64,000 bases of DNA from an uncultured cyanobacterium (GTDB lineage Bacteria > Cyanobacteriota > Cyanobacteriia > PCC-6307 > Cyanobiaceae). The first letter of the stretch is position 1. Every line of letters begins with the position of its first letter. The DNA lies in assembly GCA_903917565.1 (NCBI GenBank), contig CAIXBB010000003.1:1-64000 (forward strand), given 5' to 3'. This document shows positions 46,460 through 55,878 of the stretch, piece after piece. The notes below the pieces were generated by a model. The model was not told where the DNA came from, ran no database searches, and worked only from the letters and a program-made list of their open reading frames with translations. The translations under genes and the position numbers were made by a program.

Positions 46460-46520
46460 GCGCCTCAGCCTCAAGCCGCCCGCCCGAATCGGACAGCTGA
46501 TTCGTCCCGGTGATTCTCTG

Positions 46521-46553
46521 GCCGGGTGCCTCCAGCACCCGGCTTTCTTGTTT
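46521..46553 (+). terminator. Intrinsic terminator after rpmE
   Basis: Stem GCCGGGTGC (46521-46529) / GCACCCGGC (46535-46543) with a five-base loop, followed by TTTCTTGTTT. It ends the rplC-rpmE cluster at the RNA level, 13 bases before prfA. Confidence 0.8.
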
Positions 46554-46565
46554 CGGGTGCCGCCC

Positions 46566-47681
46566 ATGGATTCCGAGCTGCTGCAATCCCGGCTGGATAC
46601 CACCTGCCGCACCTTCCAGGCCCTGGAGCGCCAGCTGGCGGACCCGGCGGTGGCTTCTGATCCTGACCGCCTGCAGGCGATCGCCCGGGAACGGGCACGG
46701 CTGGAGCCCCTGGTCAACGACTACGCACGGTTGCGCAAGCTGGAGCAGGAACGGGAGGAGGCCCGTTTCCTGCTCAAGGCCCACCGCGACGACCCCGACG
46801 GCGAGGAACTGGTGGCCCTGGCCACCGAGGAGCTGGTCAGCCTTGAAAGCCTGATCAGTGCCCTGAACGCGCGGCTCACCCTGAGCCTGCTGCCCTCGGA
46901 TCCCCGCGACGAGCGCAGCGTCATGCTGGAGATCCGCGCCGGGGCCGGCGGCGATGAGGCCAGCCTGTGGGCGGGTGATCTGGCCCGCATGTATGAGCGC
47001 TATGCCCAGAGTCAGGGCTGGCAGGTGCAACCCGTCAGTGCCTCGGAGGCCGACTTGGGCGGCTACAAGGAGCTGATCCTCGCCATCCGCGGCGATGGGG
47101 TCTACAGCCGGCTGAAGTTCGAGGCGGGCGTGCATCGGGTGCAGCGGGTGCCGGCCACCGAATCCCAGGGGCGGGTGCACACCTCCACCGCCACCGTGGC
47201 GGTGATGCCTGAGGCCGATCCGGTGGAGGTGCAGATCGATCCGGGCGATCTGGATATCAGCACGGCCCGCTCAGGCGGCGCCGGCGGCCAGAACGTCAAC
47301 AAGGTGGAAACGGCGGTCGATCTGCTGCACAAGCCCACCGGCATCCGGGTGTTCTGCACCCAGGAACGCTCCCAGCTGCAGAATCGGGAACGGGCGATGG
47401 AGATCCTGCGGGCCAAGCTCTACGAGCGCCAGCTGGCGGAAGCGAACGCCGAGGAGCGCTCCGTGCGCCGCGCCCAGGTGGGCAGCGGCGACCGCAGCGA
47501 GAAGATCCGCACTTACAACGCCAAGGACAACCGGGTGACCGACCATCGGCTGGGACGCAACTTCTCCCTCGAGCCCGTGCTGGCCGGCCAGATCGAGGAC
47601 CTGATCGGCGCCTGCATCGCCGAGGAGCAGCGCCAGGGTCTCGAAGCGCTCGCCCTCGAGGCTGCCGGCGCCGGCGGATGA
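46566..47681 (+). CDS. prfA: Peptide chain release factor 1
   Basis: 371 residues. The GGQ motif ([16 protein letters not shown]) hydrolyses peptidyl-tRNA, and PAT in [16 protein letters not shown] is the RF1 codon-reading tripeptide for [25 protein letters not shown] is also typical. ATG 46566 lies right after the terminator, so it may have its own promoter. Confidence 0.97.
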   Translation: MDSELLQSRLDTTCRTFQALERQLADPAVASDPDRLQAIARERARLEPLVNDYARLRKLEQEREEARFLLKAHRDDPDGEELVALATEELVSLESLISALNARLTLSLLPSDPRDERSVMLEIRAGAGGDEASLWAGDLARMYERYAQSQGWQVQPVSASEADLGGYKELILAIRGDGVYSRLKFEAGVHRVQRVPATESQGRVHTSTATVAVMPEADPVEVQIDPGDLDISTARSGGAGGQNVNKVETAVDLLHKPTGIRVFCTQERSQLQNRERAMEILRAKLYERQLAEANAEERSVRRAQVGSGDRSEKIRTYNAKDNRVTDHRLGRNFSLEPVLAGQIEDLIGACIAEEQRQGLEALALEAAGAGG

Positions 47682-47707
47682 ACGCCGTGGATGGGCGGAA
47701 GGGACGA

Positions 47708-48208
47708 TCAGGCGCCGATGACGTACTTGGCCCATTCCTGGTGCTGGCCGGAGCGGATGCGGCGGTTGGCCTCGAAGCTCAGGCTGCCCAGGGGGCGGCG
47801 GGGCTCCCGGGTCAGGGGCATGCCCGCCTCCCGCGGGGTGCGGTTGCCCTTGCGCACGTTGCAGGGCAGACAGGCGGTGGTGACGTTCTCCCAGACGTCG
47901 GTGCCGCCCCGGCTGCGGGGCACCACATGGTCGATGGAGAGCTGCTCGCCGTTGAAGCCGCAGTACTGGCAGGCGTGGCCGTCGCGGTGGAAGACGTTGC
48001 GGCGCGTGAGGGGGAGTGGCTTGTAGGGCACCCGCACGAACTGGCGCAGCCGGATCACCGTGGGCAGGAAATGGTCGGGGCGAATCGACTTTTCAGGGTC
48101 GTGCTCGAGCCCCTCGGCCTTCCCCTTGAGCAGCATCACCATGGCCCGGCGCCAGGTGGTGATGTTCAGCGGTTCGTAGGACGCATTCAGAACGAGTACG
48201 TGGCCCAT
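47708..48208 (-). CDS. HNH endonuclease
   Basis: A 166-residue cyanobacterial HNH protein. MGHVLVLNASYEPLNITTWR start, zinc-Cys pair CQYCGFNGEQL, the HNH core SIDHVVPRSRGGTDVWENVT and the second pair CLPCNVRKGNRTP are present. Widely conserved in cyanobacteria, role unknown. ATG 48208 fits the conserved start; an ATG at 48232 is possible. Confidence 0.9.
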   Translation of the reverse strand: MGHVLVLNASYEPLNITTWRRAMVMLLKGKAEGLEHDPEKSIRPDHFLPTVIRLRQFVRVPYKPLPLTRRNVFHRDGHACQYCGFNGEQLSIDHVVPRSRGGTDVWENVTTACLPCNVRKGNRTPREAGMPLTREPRRPLGSLSFEANRRIRSGQHQEWAKYVIGA

Positions 48209-48282
48209 TCCAGTCCGCTGGATAGGAGGCATGCTAACGGGATTCCCATGAATTCCATGGCCCACCCCCTGCGCCGGCGTCC

Positions 48283-49482
48283 ATGACCAGTTCCTCACTC
48301 GCCCCCACCAGCGCGACGGAGGAGACCCCGCAGCCGCGGCAGCGGGCCTGGGTGGAGGTGAACACCGCAGCCATCCAGGCCAACGTGCGGGCCCTGCAGC
48401 GCCACATCGGACCGGCCACCCAGCTGATGGCCGTGGTCAAGGCCGATGCCTACGGCCACGGCGCCCTGGCGGTGGCCCGCGCCGCCCTGGAGGCGGGGGC
48501 GGCCTGTTTCGGGGTCGCCACCCTGGCCGAGGGGGTGCAGTTGCGCCGCGCCGGCATCTCTGCTCCGGTGCTGGTGCTGGGCAACCTCACCCAGCCCGAG
48601 GAGCTGCGCAGCTGCCTGCGCTGGCAGCTGATGCCGACGCTCAGCAGCATGCGGGAGGCTCTGCTCTGCCAGAACCTGGCCAGCGGCAGCGGCCGCACCA
48701 TGGCCGTCCAGCTCAAGCTGGACACCGGCATGGCCCGGCTCGGCGCCGACTGGCAGGAGGGGCCGAGGCTGGTGGCGGCCCTGCGGGGCATGGAAGCCAT
48801 CGACCTGGCGGGCATCTATTCGCACCTGGCCTGCGCCGATGCCGCTCCGGACGAGGACGACGGCCTCAACGCGCTCCAGCAGCGGCGCTTCGAGAGCGTC
48901 CTCTCGAGCCTGGCCGAGCAGGGCCTGCCGGCCGGCTGCCGGCACCTCGCCAATTCGGCCGGCACCCTGCGGGGGCACCAGCAGCACTATGACCTCGTCC
49001 GGGTGGGTCTGGCCCTCTACGGCCAGCCGCCGGCGTCCCATCTGGCTGGTGTGGTGTCCCTGCGGCCGGCCCTGCAGATCCACGCCCGCGTCACCCTGCT
49101 GCGCCAGGTGGGGGCGGGGGTCGGGGTCAGCTACGGCCACCGCTTCCGCACCAGCCGGCCCAGCCGCCTGGCGGTGGTGTCGATCGGCTACGCCGACGGG
49201 GTACCCCGGCAGCTCTCCAACCGCATGGACGTGCTCTACGACGGCCGTCCCCTGCCCCAGGTGGGTGCCATCACCATGGACCAGTTGGTGATTGACGCCA
49301 CCGAGGCCCCCCGGATTGAGGTGGGCAGCATGGTCACCCTGCTGGGCGAACAGGAGGGGCAGATCATCAGCCCCCTCGACTGGAGCGAGCGCTGCGGCAC
49401 GATCCCCTGGGAGATCCTCTGCGGCTTCAAGCACCGCCTGCCGCGCCTGGCGGTGCCCCTGGAGACGGCGTCCGAGCCCTGA
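48283..49482 (+). CDS. alr: Alanine racemase
   Basis: 399 residues. MAVVKADAYGHGALAVARAA carries the PLP Lys, and C-terminal RVTLLRQVGAGVGVSYGHRF with Tyr of the second active site (YADGVPRQLSNRMDV) is intact. Makes D-Ala for peptidoglycan. A basic N-terminal extension of about 20 residues precedes the core. Confidence 0.95.
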   Translation: MTSSSLAPTSATEETPQPRQRAWVEVNTAAIQANVRALQRHIGPATQLMAVVKADAYGHGALAVARAALEAGAACFGVATLAEGVQLRRAGISAPVLVLGNLTQPEELRSCLRWQLMPTLSSMREALLCQNLASGSGRTMAVQLKLDTGMARLGADWQEGPRLVAALRGMEAIDLAGIYSHLACADAAPDEDDGLNALQQRRFESVLSSLAEQGLPAGCRHLANSAGTLRGHQQHYDLVRVGLALYGQPPASHLAGVVSLRPALQIHARVTLLRQVGAGVGVSYGHRFRTSRPSRLAVVSIGYADGVPRQLSNRMDVLYDGRPLPQVGAITMDQLVIDATEAPRIEVGSMVTLLGEQEGQIISPLDWSERCGTIPWEILCGFKHRLPRLAVPLETASEP

Positions 49483-49500
49483 TAAGCTCTCTGGGCCACT

Positions 49501-49589
49501 GGAGAGGTGGCTGAGTGGTTGAAAGCGGCTCCCTGCTAAGGAGTTACAGGAGGCAACTTCTGTCGAGGGTTCGAATCCCTCCCTCTCCG
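49501..49589 (+). tRNA. tRNA-Ser (GCT)
   Basis: 89 nt type II tRNA. Acceptor GGAGAGG pairs with CCTCTCC, discriminator G. Anticodon loop CTGCTAA gives GCT. Long variable arm (TTACAGGAGGCAACTTCTGT region) confirms class Ser. T-arm GAGGG TTCGAAT CCCTC. Confidence 0.95.
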
Positions 49590-49741
49590 TTCCAGGCCCT
49601 TCCGGGGCCATCCGCACCAGGTCCGATCAGAGCCTGGCGACGCCGCTCCGCCCCCAGGCCGGAGCGGGCAGGGACTTGAAACAGATGGCGAACGGCAACC
49701 AGTCAAGCGGCAGGAGCTCTGGGGGCCGATCGTAGGCAGGC

Positions 49742-50662
49742 TCAGGCGTCCAGGAGGGCGGCGGCGATGGCCGGCAGCAGCGTGGCATCGGCGGCCCGGG
49801 CCCGTCCCTCGCTGAACACCACAAGCAGCATCGGGGCCTTCCCATCCACCTCCATGTAGGCGGCATCGTGGCGGGCCTGGCTCATCCAGCCAGCCTTGCT
49901 CCACAGCCGGGCCCCCGCCGGCAGCCCAGCCCCGAGGAAGCCATCCACCTGATTTTCGGGGTCGGCGGCCCGCGCCTGGGGATCGAGGGAGCGCCCCAGC
50001 AGCGCCATCATGCGGCGGGAGGCCGGCGGGGACACCGCAGCGCCGGCCATCACCCAGTGCAGCAGACGGGCCGTGAAATCGGTGCTCAGGCGGTTGCGGT
50101 TCTCCAGCTGGGGCCCATAGAAATCCCGCTCGCGGCCATAGGGCCCCTCCGCCCAGGTCTTCTGGCAGGCGTTCACCCCCGCCACCTCGCTCCAGCCGAG
50201 GCGGGCCAGCCAGTCGTTGACCACCTGGCGCTGGCGGCACCAGGCCGCGGCCCGCCCGGGGGGCAGGGATGGACCGCTGGTGGTGCCGGTGAGCAGATCC
50301 ACCACGAAGCTGGTGGCCTCGTTGCCGGAGTCGCGCACCATGTCCGCCAGGGCCCGGCGCAGCTCCGGCCCCTCCTCGATCAGTTGGCGTTGCAGCCAGG
50401 CTTCGGCGGCCACGAGATACACCAGCTTCACAACGCTGGCTGGATAGCGCGGCGTCTCCCCATCCCAGCCCGCTCCGGTCACGGTCTGGTCCCAGAAACC
50501 ATCCTGGCCCAACCCTTCGGCCCCGCCCACCAGGGAAGCCCCGTAGCGGAGCCAGGTGATCGAGAGCTGCTCCCCCAGTCCTGGGCGCCCTTCCTGTTCC
50601 AGTTGGCCGATGAGCTGGCGCAGGGCCTGGCCCATGGCCGGATCCGGGCTGTAGAACGCCAT
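49742..50662 (-). CDS. Serine hydrolase of beta-lactamase class A fold
   Basis: 306 residues. Catalytic SVVK (PASVVKLVYL) is the SxxK nucleophile, SGNE (RDSGNEATSF) stands for SDN, and KAG (LWSKAGWMS) for KTG. Closest to class A beta-lactamase-like PBPs but the Glu166 omega loop is not evident, so it may be a PBP-like peptidase rather than a beta-lactamase. No signal peptide recognised. ATG 50662; a GTG at 50674 is an alternative. Confidence 0.78.
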   Translation of the reverse strand: MAFYSPDPAMGQALRQLIGQLEQEGRPGLGEQLSITWLRYGASLVGGAEGLGQDGFWDQTVTGAGWDGETPRYPASVVKLVYLVAAEAWLQRQLIEEGPELRRALADMVRDSGNEATSFVVDLLTGTTSGPSLPPGRAAAWCRQRQVVNDWLARLGWSEVAGVNACQKTWAEGPYGRERDFYGPQLENRNRLSTDFTARLLHWVMAGAAVSPPASRRMMALLGRSLDPQARAADPENQVDGFLGAGLPAGARLWSKAGWMSQARHDAAYMEVDGKAPMLLVVFSEGRARAADATLLPAIAAALLDA

Positions 50663-50680
50663 CAACGGCGGCACCTTGCG

Positions 50681-51415
50681 ATGGCGACCTTAGGCAACCT
50701 ACCGGCGCCGGGCTGTACCTGGACCCTGACCCGGCCGCTGCAGGCCTACAGCCGGCCGCAGGGGCCGGGGCTGGCCACCGAGATCCGGGCGGGGCGGCAC
50801 CTGAGGCTGCTGGCGGAGGCCCCCATCGTCGCCGGCGCCGAGACCCGCCTGCGGGTGCGGCTGCATGAGGACGGTTACCCCTGCTGGGTGGAGGCCCTCG
50901 CCCTCGGGAGCCACGGGCACCCTGCCCCGCCGCCGCCGCTGCCCCGTCTCGATCGCGCCAGGATCGCCGACCGCCTGGGGGTGGTGCTCGCCTTCGCCGA
51001 GACCGCCCGTCACCGTCCCAACCGCTACCTCTGGGGGGGCACCCTGGGCCCCGATTTCGACTGCTCGGGGCTGGTGCAGACCGCCTTCGCCCAGGCCGGC
51101 ATCTGGCTGCCCCGGGATGCCTACCTGCAGGAGCGCTTCTGCCGCCCGGTGGCCGTGGCCAGCGGCAACACCTGCCTGCTGCTTCCGGGGGACCTGCTCT
51201 TCTTCGGCACCCCTCAGCGCTGCACCCACGTGGCCCTGCACCTGGGCGGCGGCCGCTACCTGCACAGCTCCGGACGCCAGCACGGCCGTGACGGGATCGG
51301 CATCGACGACCTCCATCCCCGCAACCGCGATCCGGTGGCGCGCCACTACCGCGCCGAACTGCGGAGCGCGGGCAGGGTGATGCACACCCACGACGGCAGT
51401 CCCCTGCCCCCTTAG
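50681..51415 (+). CDS. NlpC/P60 family cell-wall hydrolase
   Basis: 244 residues. The C-terminal NlpC/P60 domain has catalytic Cys DFDCSGLVQTAFAQAG and His CTHVALHLGGG. The N-terminal part (about residues 1-100) resembles SH3b-type wall-binding repeats. Cleaves stem peptides of peptidoglycan. It starts only 18 bases from the divergent hydrolase at 49742, so the two share a control region. Confidence 0.87.
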   Translation: MATLGNLPAPGCTWTLTRPLQAYSRPQGPGLATEIRAGRHLRLLAEAPIVAGAETRLRVRLHEDGYPCWVEALALGSHGHPAPPPPLPRLDRARIADRLGVVLAFAETARHRPNRYLWGGTLGPDFDCSGLVQTAFAQAGIWLPRDAYLQERFCRPVAVASGNTCLLLPGDLLFFGTPQRCTHVALHLGGGRYLHSSGRQHGRDGIGIDDLHPRNRDPVARHYRAELRSAGRVMHTHDGSPLPP

Positions 51416-51461
51416 GGAGCGGGTCCCGGGCGGGTACCGTGCAGCCTGAACGGAAAGGGCC

Positions 51462-52430
51462 ATGGCGGAGTCCACCAGCCTGTCGGTGGTGGTGCCCCTC
51501 TACAACGAGGAGTCCAGCGTGCCGCTGCTCGTGGAGAAGCTGCTGGCGGCCCTGAGGCCCCTGGAGCGGCCGTTCGAGCTGGTGCTGGTGGACGATGGCT
51601 CCAAGGACGGCACCCAGGCCGTGCTGCGTCATCTGGCCGGGCAGGTGCCGGAGCTGGTGGCCGTGCTTTTGCGCCGCAACTACGGACAGACGGCCGCCAT
51701 GGCCGCCGGGTTCGATGCCAGCGGCGGCGGGGTGATCGTCACCCTCGACGGGGATCTCCAGAACGATCCCGCCGACATCCCGCTGCTGCTGGCCCGTCTT
51801 GAGCAGGACGACCTTGACCTGGTGAGCGGCTGGCGCCAGCAGCGTCAGGACGGGGCCCTCACCCGGCTGCTGCCGTCCCTGGTGGCCAACCGCCTGATCG
51901 CCCGGGTCACCGGGGTGCAGCTGCACGACTACGGCTGCTCCCTGAAGGCGTACCGGCGGGAGGTGGTCAGCGACATGAACCTCTACGGGGAACTGCACCG
52001 ATTCCTGCCGGCCCTGGCCTTCATCGAAGGGGCCCGGATCGGCGAGGTGAGGGTGTCCCACCAGGCCCGCCGGTACGGCCGCAGCAACTACGGCATCGAC
52101 CGCACCTTCCGGGTGTTGATGGACCTGCTGACGGTGTGGTTCATGAAGCGCTTCCTGACCCGACCGATGCACGTGTTCGGCTTCGCCGGCCTGCTGGCCC
52201 TGGGAGCGGGCCTGGCCATCGCCTTGTGGCTGGTGGGTGAGAAGCTGCTGCTCGGGGCCGACATCGGCAACCGCCCCCTGCTGCTCATGGCAGTGCTGGC
52301 GATCCTCAGCGGGGTGCAGCTGTTCAGTTTCGGGTTGCTGGCGGAACTGCAGATGCGTACTTACCACGAAAGCCAGGGCCGGCCGATCTACCGGGTGCGG
52401 GCCACGGTGCGTGGCGGTTCCCGGTCCTGA
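51462..52430 (+). CDS. Glycosyltransferase family 2 with C-terminal membrane anchor
   Basis: 322 residues. GT2 motifs VVVPLYNEESSVPLL, LVDDGSKDGT, LDGDLQNDP (metal-binding Asp) and YGCSLKAYRREV are present. Two C-terminal helices (HVFGFAGLLALGAGLAIALW, LLMAVLAILSGVQLFSF) anchor it, as in DPM1/Bactoprenol-sugar synthases. Likely makes polyprenyl-phosphate-hexose for cell-envelope glycans. Confidence 0.88.
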   Translation: MAESTSLSVVVPLYNEESSVPLLVEKLLAALRPLERPFELVLVDDGSKDGTQAVLRHLAGQVPELVAVLLRRNYGQTAAMAAGFDASGGGVIVTLDGDLQNDPADIPLLLARLEQDDLDLVSGWRQQRQDGALTRLLPSLVANRLIARVTGVQLHDYGCSLKAYRREVVSDMNLYGELHRFLPALAFIEGARIGEVRVSHQARRYGRSNYGIDRTFRVLMDLLTVWFMKRFLTRPMHVFGFAGLLALGAGLAIALWLVGEKLLLGADIGNRPLLLMAVLAILSGVQLFSFGLLAELQMRTYHESQGRPIYRVRATVRGGSRS

Positions 52431-52542
52431 CCTTCGCGGAGCATGGAAGGGCTGGCTGAACTTTTATGTCGCCCCCCGCTTCCCCGAGAAGCCAGGCAGG
52501 AAGGGGTCCTTACAGTACCGGCGGTTCCTATTGGCCCAAGCC

Positions 52543-52659
52543 ATGACTGGTGAATTTGCCGTTGCCTGGTTGCCGTCCGTTCTGGTTCCCCTGGTGGGAA
52601 TCCTCGGCGCAGCGGTGGCCATGGCCCTGCTGTTCAACGTGGTCGAGGCGACCGACTGA
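52543..52659 (+). CDS. psaI: Photosystem I subunit PsaI
   Basis: 38 residues, one transmembrane helix: [19 protein letters not shown] then [20 protein letters not shown] short luminal N-terminus and acidic end are typical. PsaI helps PsaL bind for trimer formation. Upstream (52431-52542) lies a likely promoter. Confidence 0.93.
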   Translation: MTGEFAVAWLPSVLVPLVGILGAAVAMALLFNVVEATD

Positions 52660-52721
52660 CGACCGCCCCAGGCCCCAGCGTCATTCGCCTCCCCCTTCGA
52701 AGACCCTCCGATCCGCCCCCC

Positions 52722-53213
52722 ATGACCGTGACCCCCGTCGCCGACCCGACCGTCGGCAATCTGGCCACCCCTGTCAACAGCAGCTATTTCACCAAGGCCT
52801 TCCTGAACGCGCTGCCGGCCTACCGGCCCTCCCTCTCCCCCAACCGTCGTGGTCTTGAGGTGGGCATGGCCCATGGCTACTTCCTCTATGGCCCCTTCGC
52901 CTACACCGGCCCCCTGCGCGCCACCGAGTTCGCCAGCACCGTCGGCCTGCTTGGCGCCATCGGCCTGGTGTCGATCCTGACCATCTGCCTGTCGATCTAT
53001 GGCACCGCCGGCAGCGGTCCCAACATCCAACCCCCCGACGCCACCATCGACAACCCGCCAGCCGACCTGTTCACCAAAGCCGGCTGGGCGGAATTCGCCA
53101 GCGGCTTCTGGCTGGGTGGCTGCGGCGGCGCCGCCTTCGCCTGGTTCCTCTGCAGCACCGCAATTCAGTCCCCTCTGGCGAACATCGCCGGGGGCGTCTG
53201 GAGCGTCGGCTGA
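52722..53213 (+). CDS. psaL: Photosystem I subunit PsaL (reaction centre XI)
   Basis: 163 residues with two or three helices. [40 protein letters not shown] and C-terminal [10 protein letters not shown] identify PsaL, which sits at the trimer axis and holds PsaI. Follows psaI by 62 bases, a conserved pair. Terminator after at 53266. Confidence 0.96.
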   Translation: MTVTPVADPTVGNLATPVNSSYFTKAFLNALPAYRPSLSPNRRGLEVGMAHGYFLYGPFAYTGPLRATEFASTVGLLGAIGLVSILTICLSIYGTAGSGPNIQPPDATIDNPPADLFTKAGWAEFASGFWLGGCGGAAFAWFLCSTAIQSPLANIAGGVWSVG

Positions 53214-53265
53214 GGTCCTGAGATCGTCCATCCATCCCCGCTGGCCCCAAAGCCAGGATGTCCAC

Positions 53266-53291
53266 AAACCCTGCTTCGGCAGGGTTTTTTT
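53266..53291 (+). terminator. Intrinsic terminator after psaL
   Basis: Stem AAACCCTGC (53266-53274), TTCG tetraloop, GCAGGGTTT (53279-53287), then a T-run. Also could work in the other strand for psaB via its A-run, though psaB has its own at 53566. Confidence 0.88.
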
Positions 53292-53565
53292 GTGTTGCCC
53301 CAGCCCATGGCGTTCCGGCGAGGTTCGGGACAGAGGAGCCAGGCCCCTCCCGCACGGTCTTGTGGGTCGCTGGCCAGTGAAGGATGAGGGATGAAAGGGC
53401 CCTGCCAGCGATGGGGCCTTGCCTGGCTTCTCCGCCTTTGGTGCGGCCACCGGATCGAAAGCGTGGGAGCAGCAGCGGTAGGACCACCGTTCAAGCCCCA
53501 GGCGGGGATGAGGAGCGACAAGAGCCCCAGGTTCGTCAGGGGCCAGGCCGGTGCCTGCGTCCATG
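53292..53565. other. Gap between the convergent psaL and psaB terminators
   Basis: About 270 bases between the two terminators with GC-rich DNA and open frames on both strands, none of which shows similarity I can recognise. I see no gene. Confidence 0.5.
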
Positions 53566-53590
53566 AAAAACCCCCGGCCGAAGCCGGGGG
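53566..53590 (-). terminator. Intrinsic terminator after psaB
   Basis: Read on the minus strand: CCCCCGGC, TTCG loop, GCCGGGGG, then TTTTT. Lies 39 bases beyond the psaB stop, facing the psaL terminator. Confidence 0.88.
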
Positions 53591-53629
53591 TGGAACCGTC
53601 CCTCGAAAGGGGAGCAAGACGCTGTGGGA

Positions 53630-55858
53630 TCAGCCGAACTTGCCTGAAGTGGAGGCGATCAGGAAGGCGGCGTACGTGAGGATGTAGCCGATCGTGAAGT
53701 GGGCAAGACCCACCACACGGGCCTGAACGATCGAGAGAGCGACTGGCTTGTCGCGCCAGCCCACCAGGTTGGCAAGGGGCGTGCGCTGATGCGCCCAGAC
53801 GATGGTTTCGATCAGCTCCTGCCAGTAACCCCGCCAGGAGATCAGGAACATGAAGCCGGTGGCCCACACCAGGTGACCGAAGAGGAACATCCAGGCCCAG
53901 ACGGCCAGGTTGTTGGACCCTCCTGGGTTATAGCCGTTGATCAACTGGGAGCTGTTGAGCCACAGGTAATCGCGGAACCAGCCCATGAGATAGGTGCTTG
54001 ATTCGTTGAACTGGGCCACGTTGCCCTGCCAGATGGCGAGGTGCTTCCAGTGCCAGTAGAAGGTGACCCAACCCACGGTGTTCAGGGCCCAGAAGACAGC
54101 CAGATAGAAGGCGTCCCAGGCAGAGATGTCGCAGGTGCCGCCACGGCCGGGGCCGTCGCAGGGGAAGGAGTAGCCGAAGTCCTTCTTGTCGGGCATCAGC
54201 TTGGAACCCCGGGCATCCAGGGCACCCTTCACCAGGATCAGGGTGGTGGTGTGCAGACCCAGGGCGATGGCGTGGTGGACCAGGAAGTCACCAGGGCCGA
54301 TCTGCAGGAACAGGGAGTTGTTGCCCGCATTGATGGCATCCAGCCAGCCCGGCAGCCAGACGGCGCCGTTGTTGGGCCACGCCGTCGAGGCGATGCTGTC
54401 CGAGTTGGCCAGCAGCACGTCCATCCCGTACAGGGCCTTGCCACTGGCAGCCTGAACGAACTGGGCAAAGACGGGCTCCACCAGGATCTGCTTCTCGGGG
54501 GTACCGAAGGCGACCACCACGTCGTTGTGGACGTAGAGACCCAGGGTGTGGAAGCCGAGGAACAGGGAGACCCAGCTGAGGTGGCTGATGATGGCTTCCT
54601 TGTGCTCGAGCATCCGGGCAAGAACGTTGTTCTTGTTGGCTTCCGGGTCGTAGTCGCGGATGAAGAAGATCGCACCGTGGGCGAAGGCACCGCACATCAG
54701 GAAGATGGCGATGTACTGGTGGTGTGTGTAGAGCGCAGCCTGGGTGGTGTAGTCCTTGGCGATGAACGCATAGGACGGCAGTGCATACATGTGCTGCGCC
54801 ACCAGGCTGGTCACAACTCCCAAGGAAGCCAGGGCAAGGCCCAGCTGGAAGTGGAGGGAGTTGTTGATGGTGTCGTACAGCCCCCTGTGACCGGCCCCGA
54901 GAGCGCCACCGAAGGGAGTTCCCTTCGGTGGGTTATGGGCTTCGAGGATCTCCCGGATCGAGTGGCCGATCCCGAAGTTGGTCCGGTACATGTGGCCGGC
55001 GATCACGAAGATGCATCCGATGGCCAGATGGTGGTGGGCGATGTCCGTGAGCCACAGTGCTTCTGTCTGGGGGTGGAAACCACCCAGGAAGGTGAGGATC
55101 GCGGTGCCTGCACCCTCAGAGGTACCGAACAGCTGATTGGCGCTGTCGGGGTTCTGGGCATAGACCCCCCAGTTGCCGGTGAAGAACGGAGCCAGACCCG
55201 CGGGGTGGGGCGAGACCGAGAGGAAGTTGTCCCACCCGACGTGCTGTCCCCTGGACTCGGGAATGGCGACGTGGACCAGGTGACCGGTCCAGGCGATGGA
55301 ACTGAAGCCGAACAGCACAGCCAGGTGATGGTTGAGCCGGGACTCGGCGTTCTTGAACCAGGCCAGGGAAGGCAGGAACTTGGGCTGGAGATGGAGCCAG
55401 CCGGCGAACAGGGCCCATGCCGACAGGATCAGCATGAAGATGGAACCCTGATAGAGCTCCATGTTGGTCGTCATGCCGATCGTGTACCACCAGTGGTACA
55501 GACCGGAATAGGCGATGTTCACCGGGGAGGAAGCGCCCGCCTGGGTGAAGGCGTCGATGGCGCCCTGGCCGAAGTGGGGATCCCAGATCGCGTGAGCGAT
55601 GGGACGTACATGCAGCGGATCGGCGACCCACTGCTCAAAGTTGCCCTGCCAGGCGATATGGAACAGGTTGCCCGAAACCCAGAGGCCGATGATCGCCAGA
55701 TGACCGAAGTGGGTGGAGAACAGCTTTTGGTAAAGCCGCTCCTCCGTCATTCCGTCATGGCTCTCGAAGTCGTGAGCCGTGGCGATGCCGTACCAGATAC
55801 GGCGGGTTGTCGGGTCCTGTGCCAGACCCTGGCTGAACGAAGGAAATTTCGTTGCCAT
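53630..55858 (-). CDS. psaB: Photosystem I P700 apoprotein A2
   Basis: 742 residues, eleven helices. The FX cluster loop [18 protein letters not shown] supplies two of four cysteines. [20 protein letters not shown] start and C-terminal [20 protein letters not shown] are conserved. It pairs with PsaA to bind P700, A0, A1 and FX in the thylakoid membrane. It lies 20 bases downstream of psaA, forming the universal psaAB operon. Confidence 0.98.
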   Translation of the reverse strand: MATKFPSFSQGLAQDPTTRRIWYGIATAHDFESHDGMTEERLYQKLFSTHFGHLAIIGLWVSGNLFHIAWQGNFEQWVADPLHVRPIAHAIWDPHFGQGAIDAFTQAGASSPVNIAYSGLYHWWYTIGMTTNMELYQGSIFMLILSAWALFAGWLHLQPKFLPSLAWFKNAESRLNHHLAVLFGFSSIAWTGHLVHVAIPESRGQHVGWDNFLSVSPHPAGLAPFFTGNWGVYAQNPDSANQLFGTSEGAGTAILTFLGGFHPQTEALWLTDIAHHHLAIGCIFVIAGHMYRTNFGIGHSIREILEAHNPPKGTPFGGALGAGHRGLYDTINNSLHFQLGLALASLGVVTSLVAQHMYALPSYAFIAKDYTTQAALYTHHQYIAIFLMCGAFAHGAIFFIRDYDPEANKNNVLARMLEHKEAIISHLSWVSLFLGFHTLGLYVHNDVVVAFGTPEKQILVEPVFAQFVQAASGKALYGMDVLLANSDSIASTAWPNNGAVWLPGWLDAINAGNNSLFLQIGPGDFLVHHAIALGLHTTTLILVKGALDARGSKLMPDKKDFGYSFPCDGPGRGGTCDISAWDAFYLAVFWALNTVGWVTFYWHWKHLAIWQGNVAQFNESSTYLMGWFRDYLWLNSSQLINGYNPGGSNNLAVWAWMFLFGHLVWATGFMFLISWRGYWQELIETIVWAHQRTPLANLVGWRDKPVALSIVQARVVGLAHFTIGYILTYAAFLIASTSGKFG

Positions 55859-55878
55859 TGGGAAAGGTCAGGTGGAGG

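Noticed and set aside
49536-52367. A 943-codon minus-strand frame
   Set aside because: It crosses tRNA-Ser, the hydrolase pair and the glycosyltransferase; the product is Gly/Arg/Pro-rich shadow sequence.
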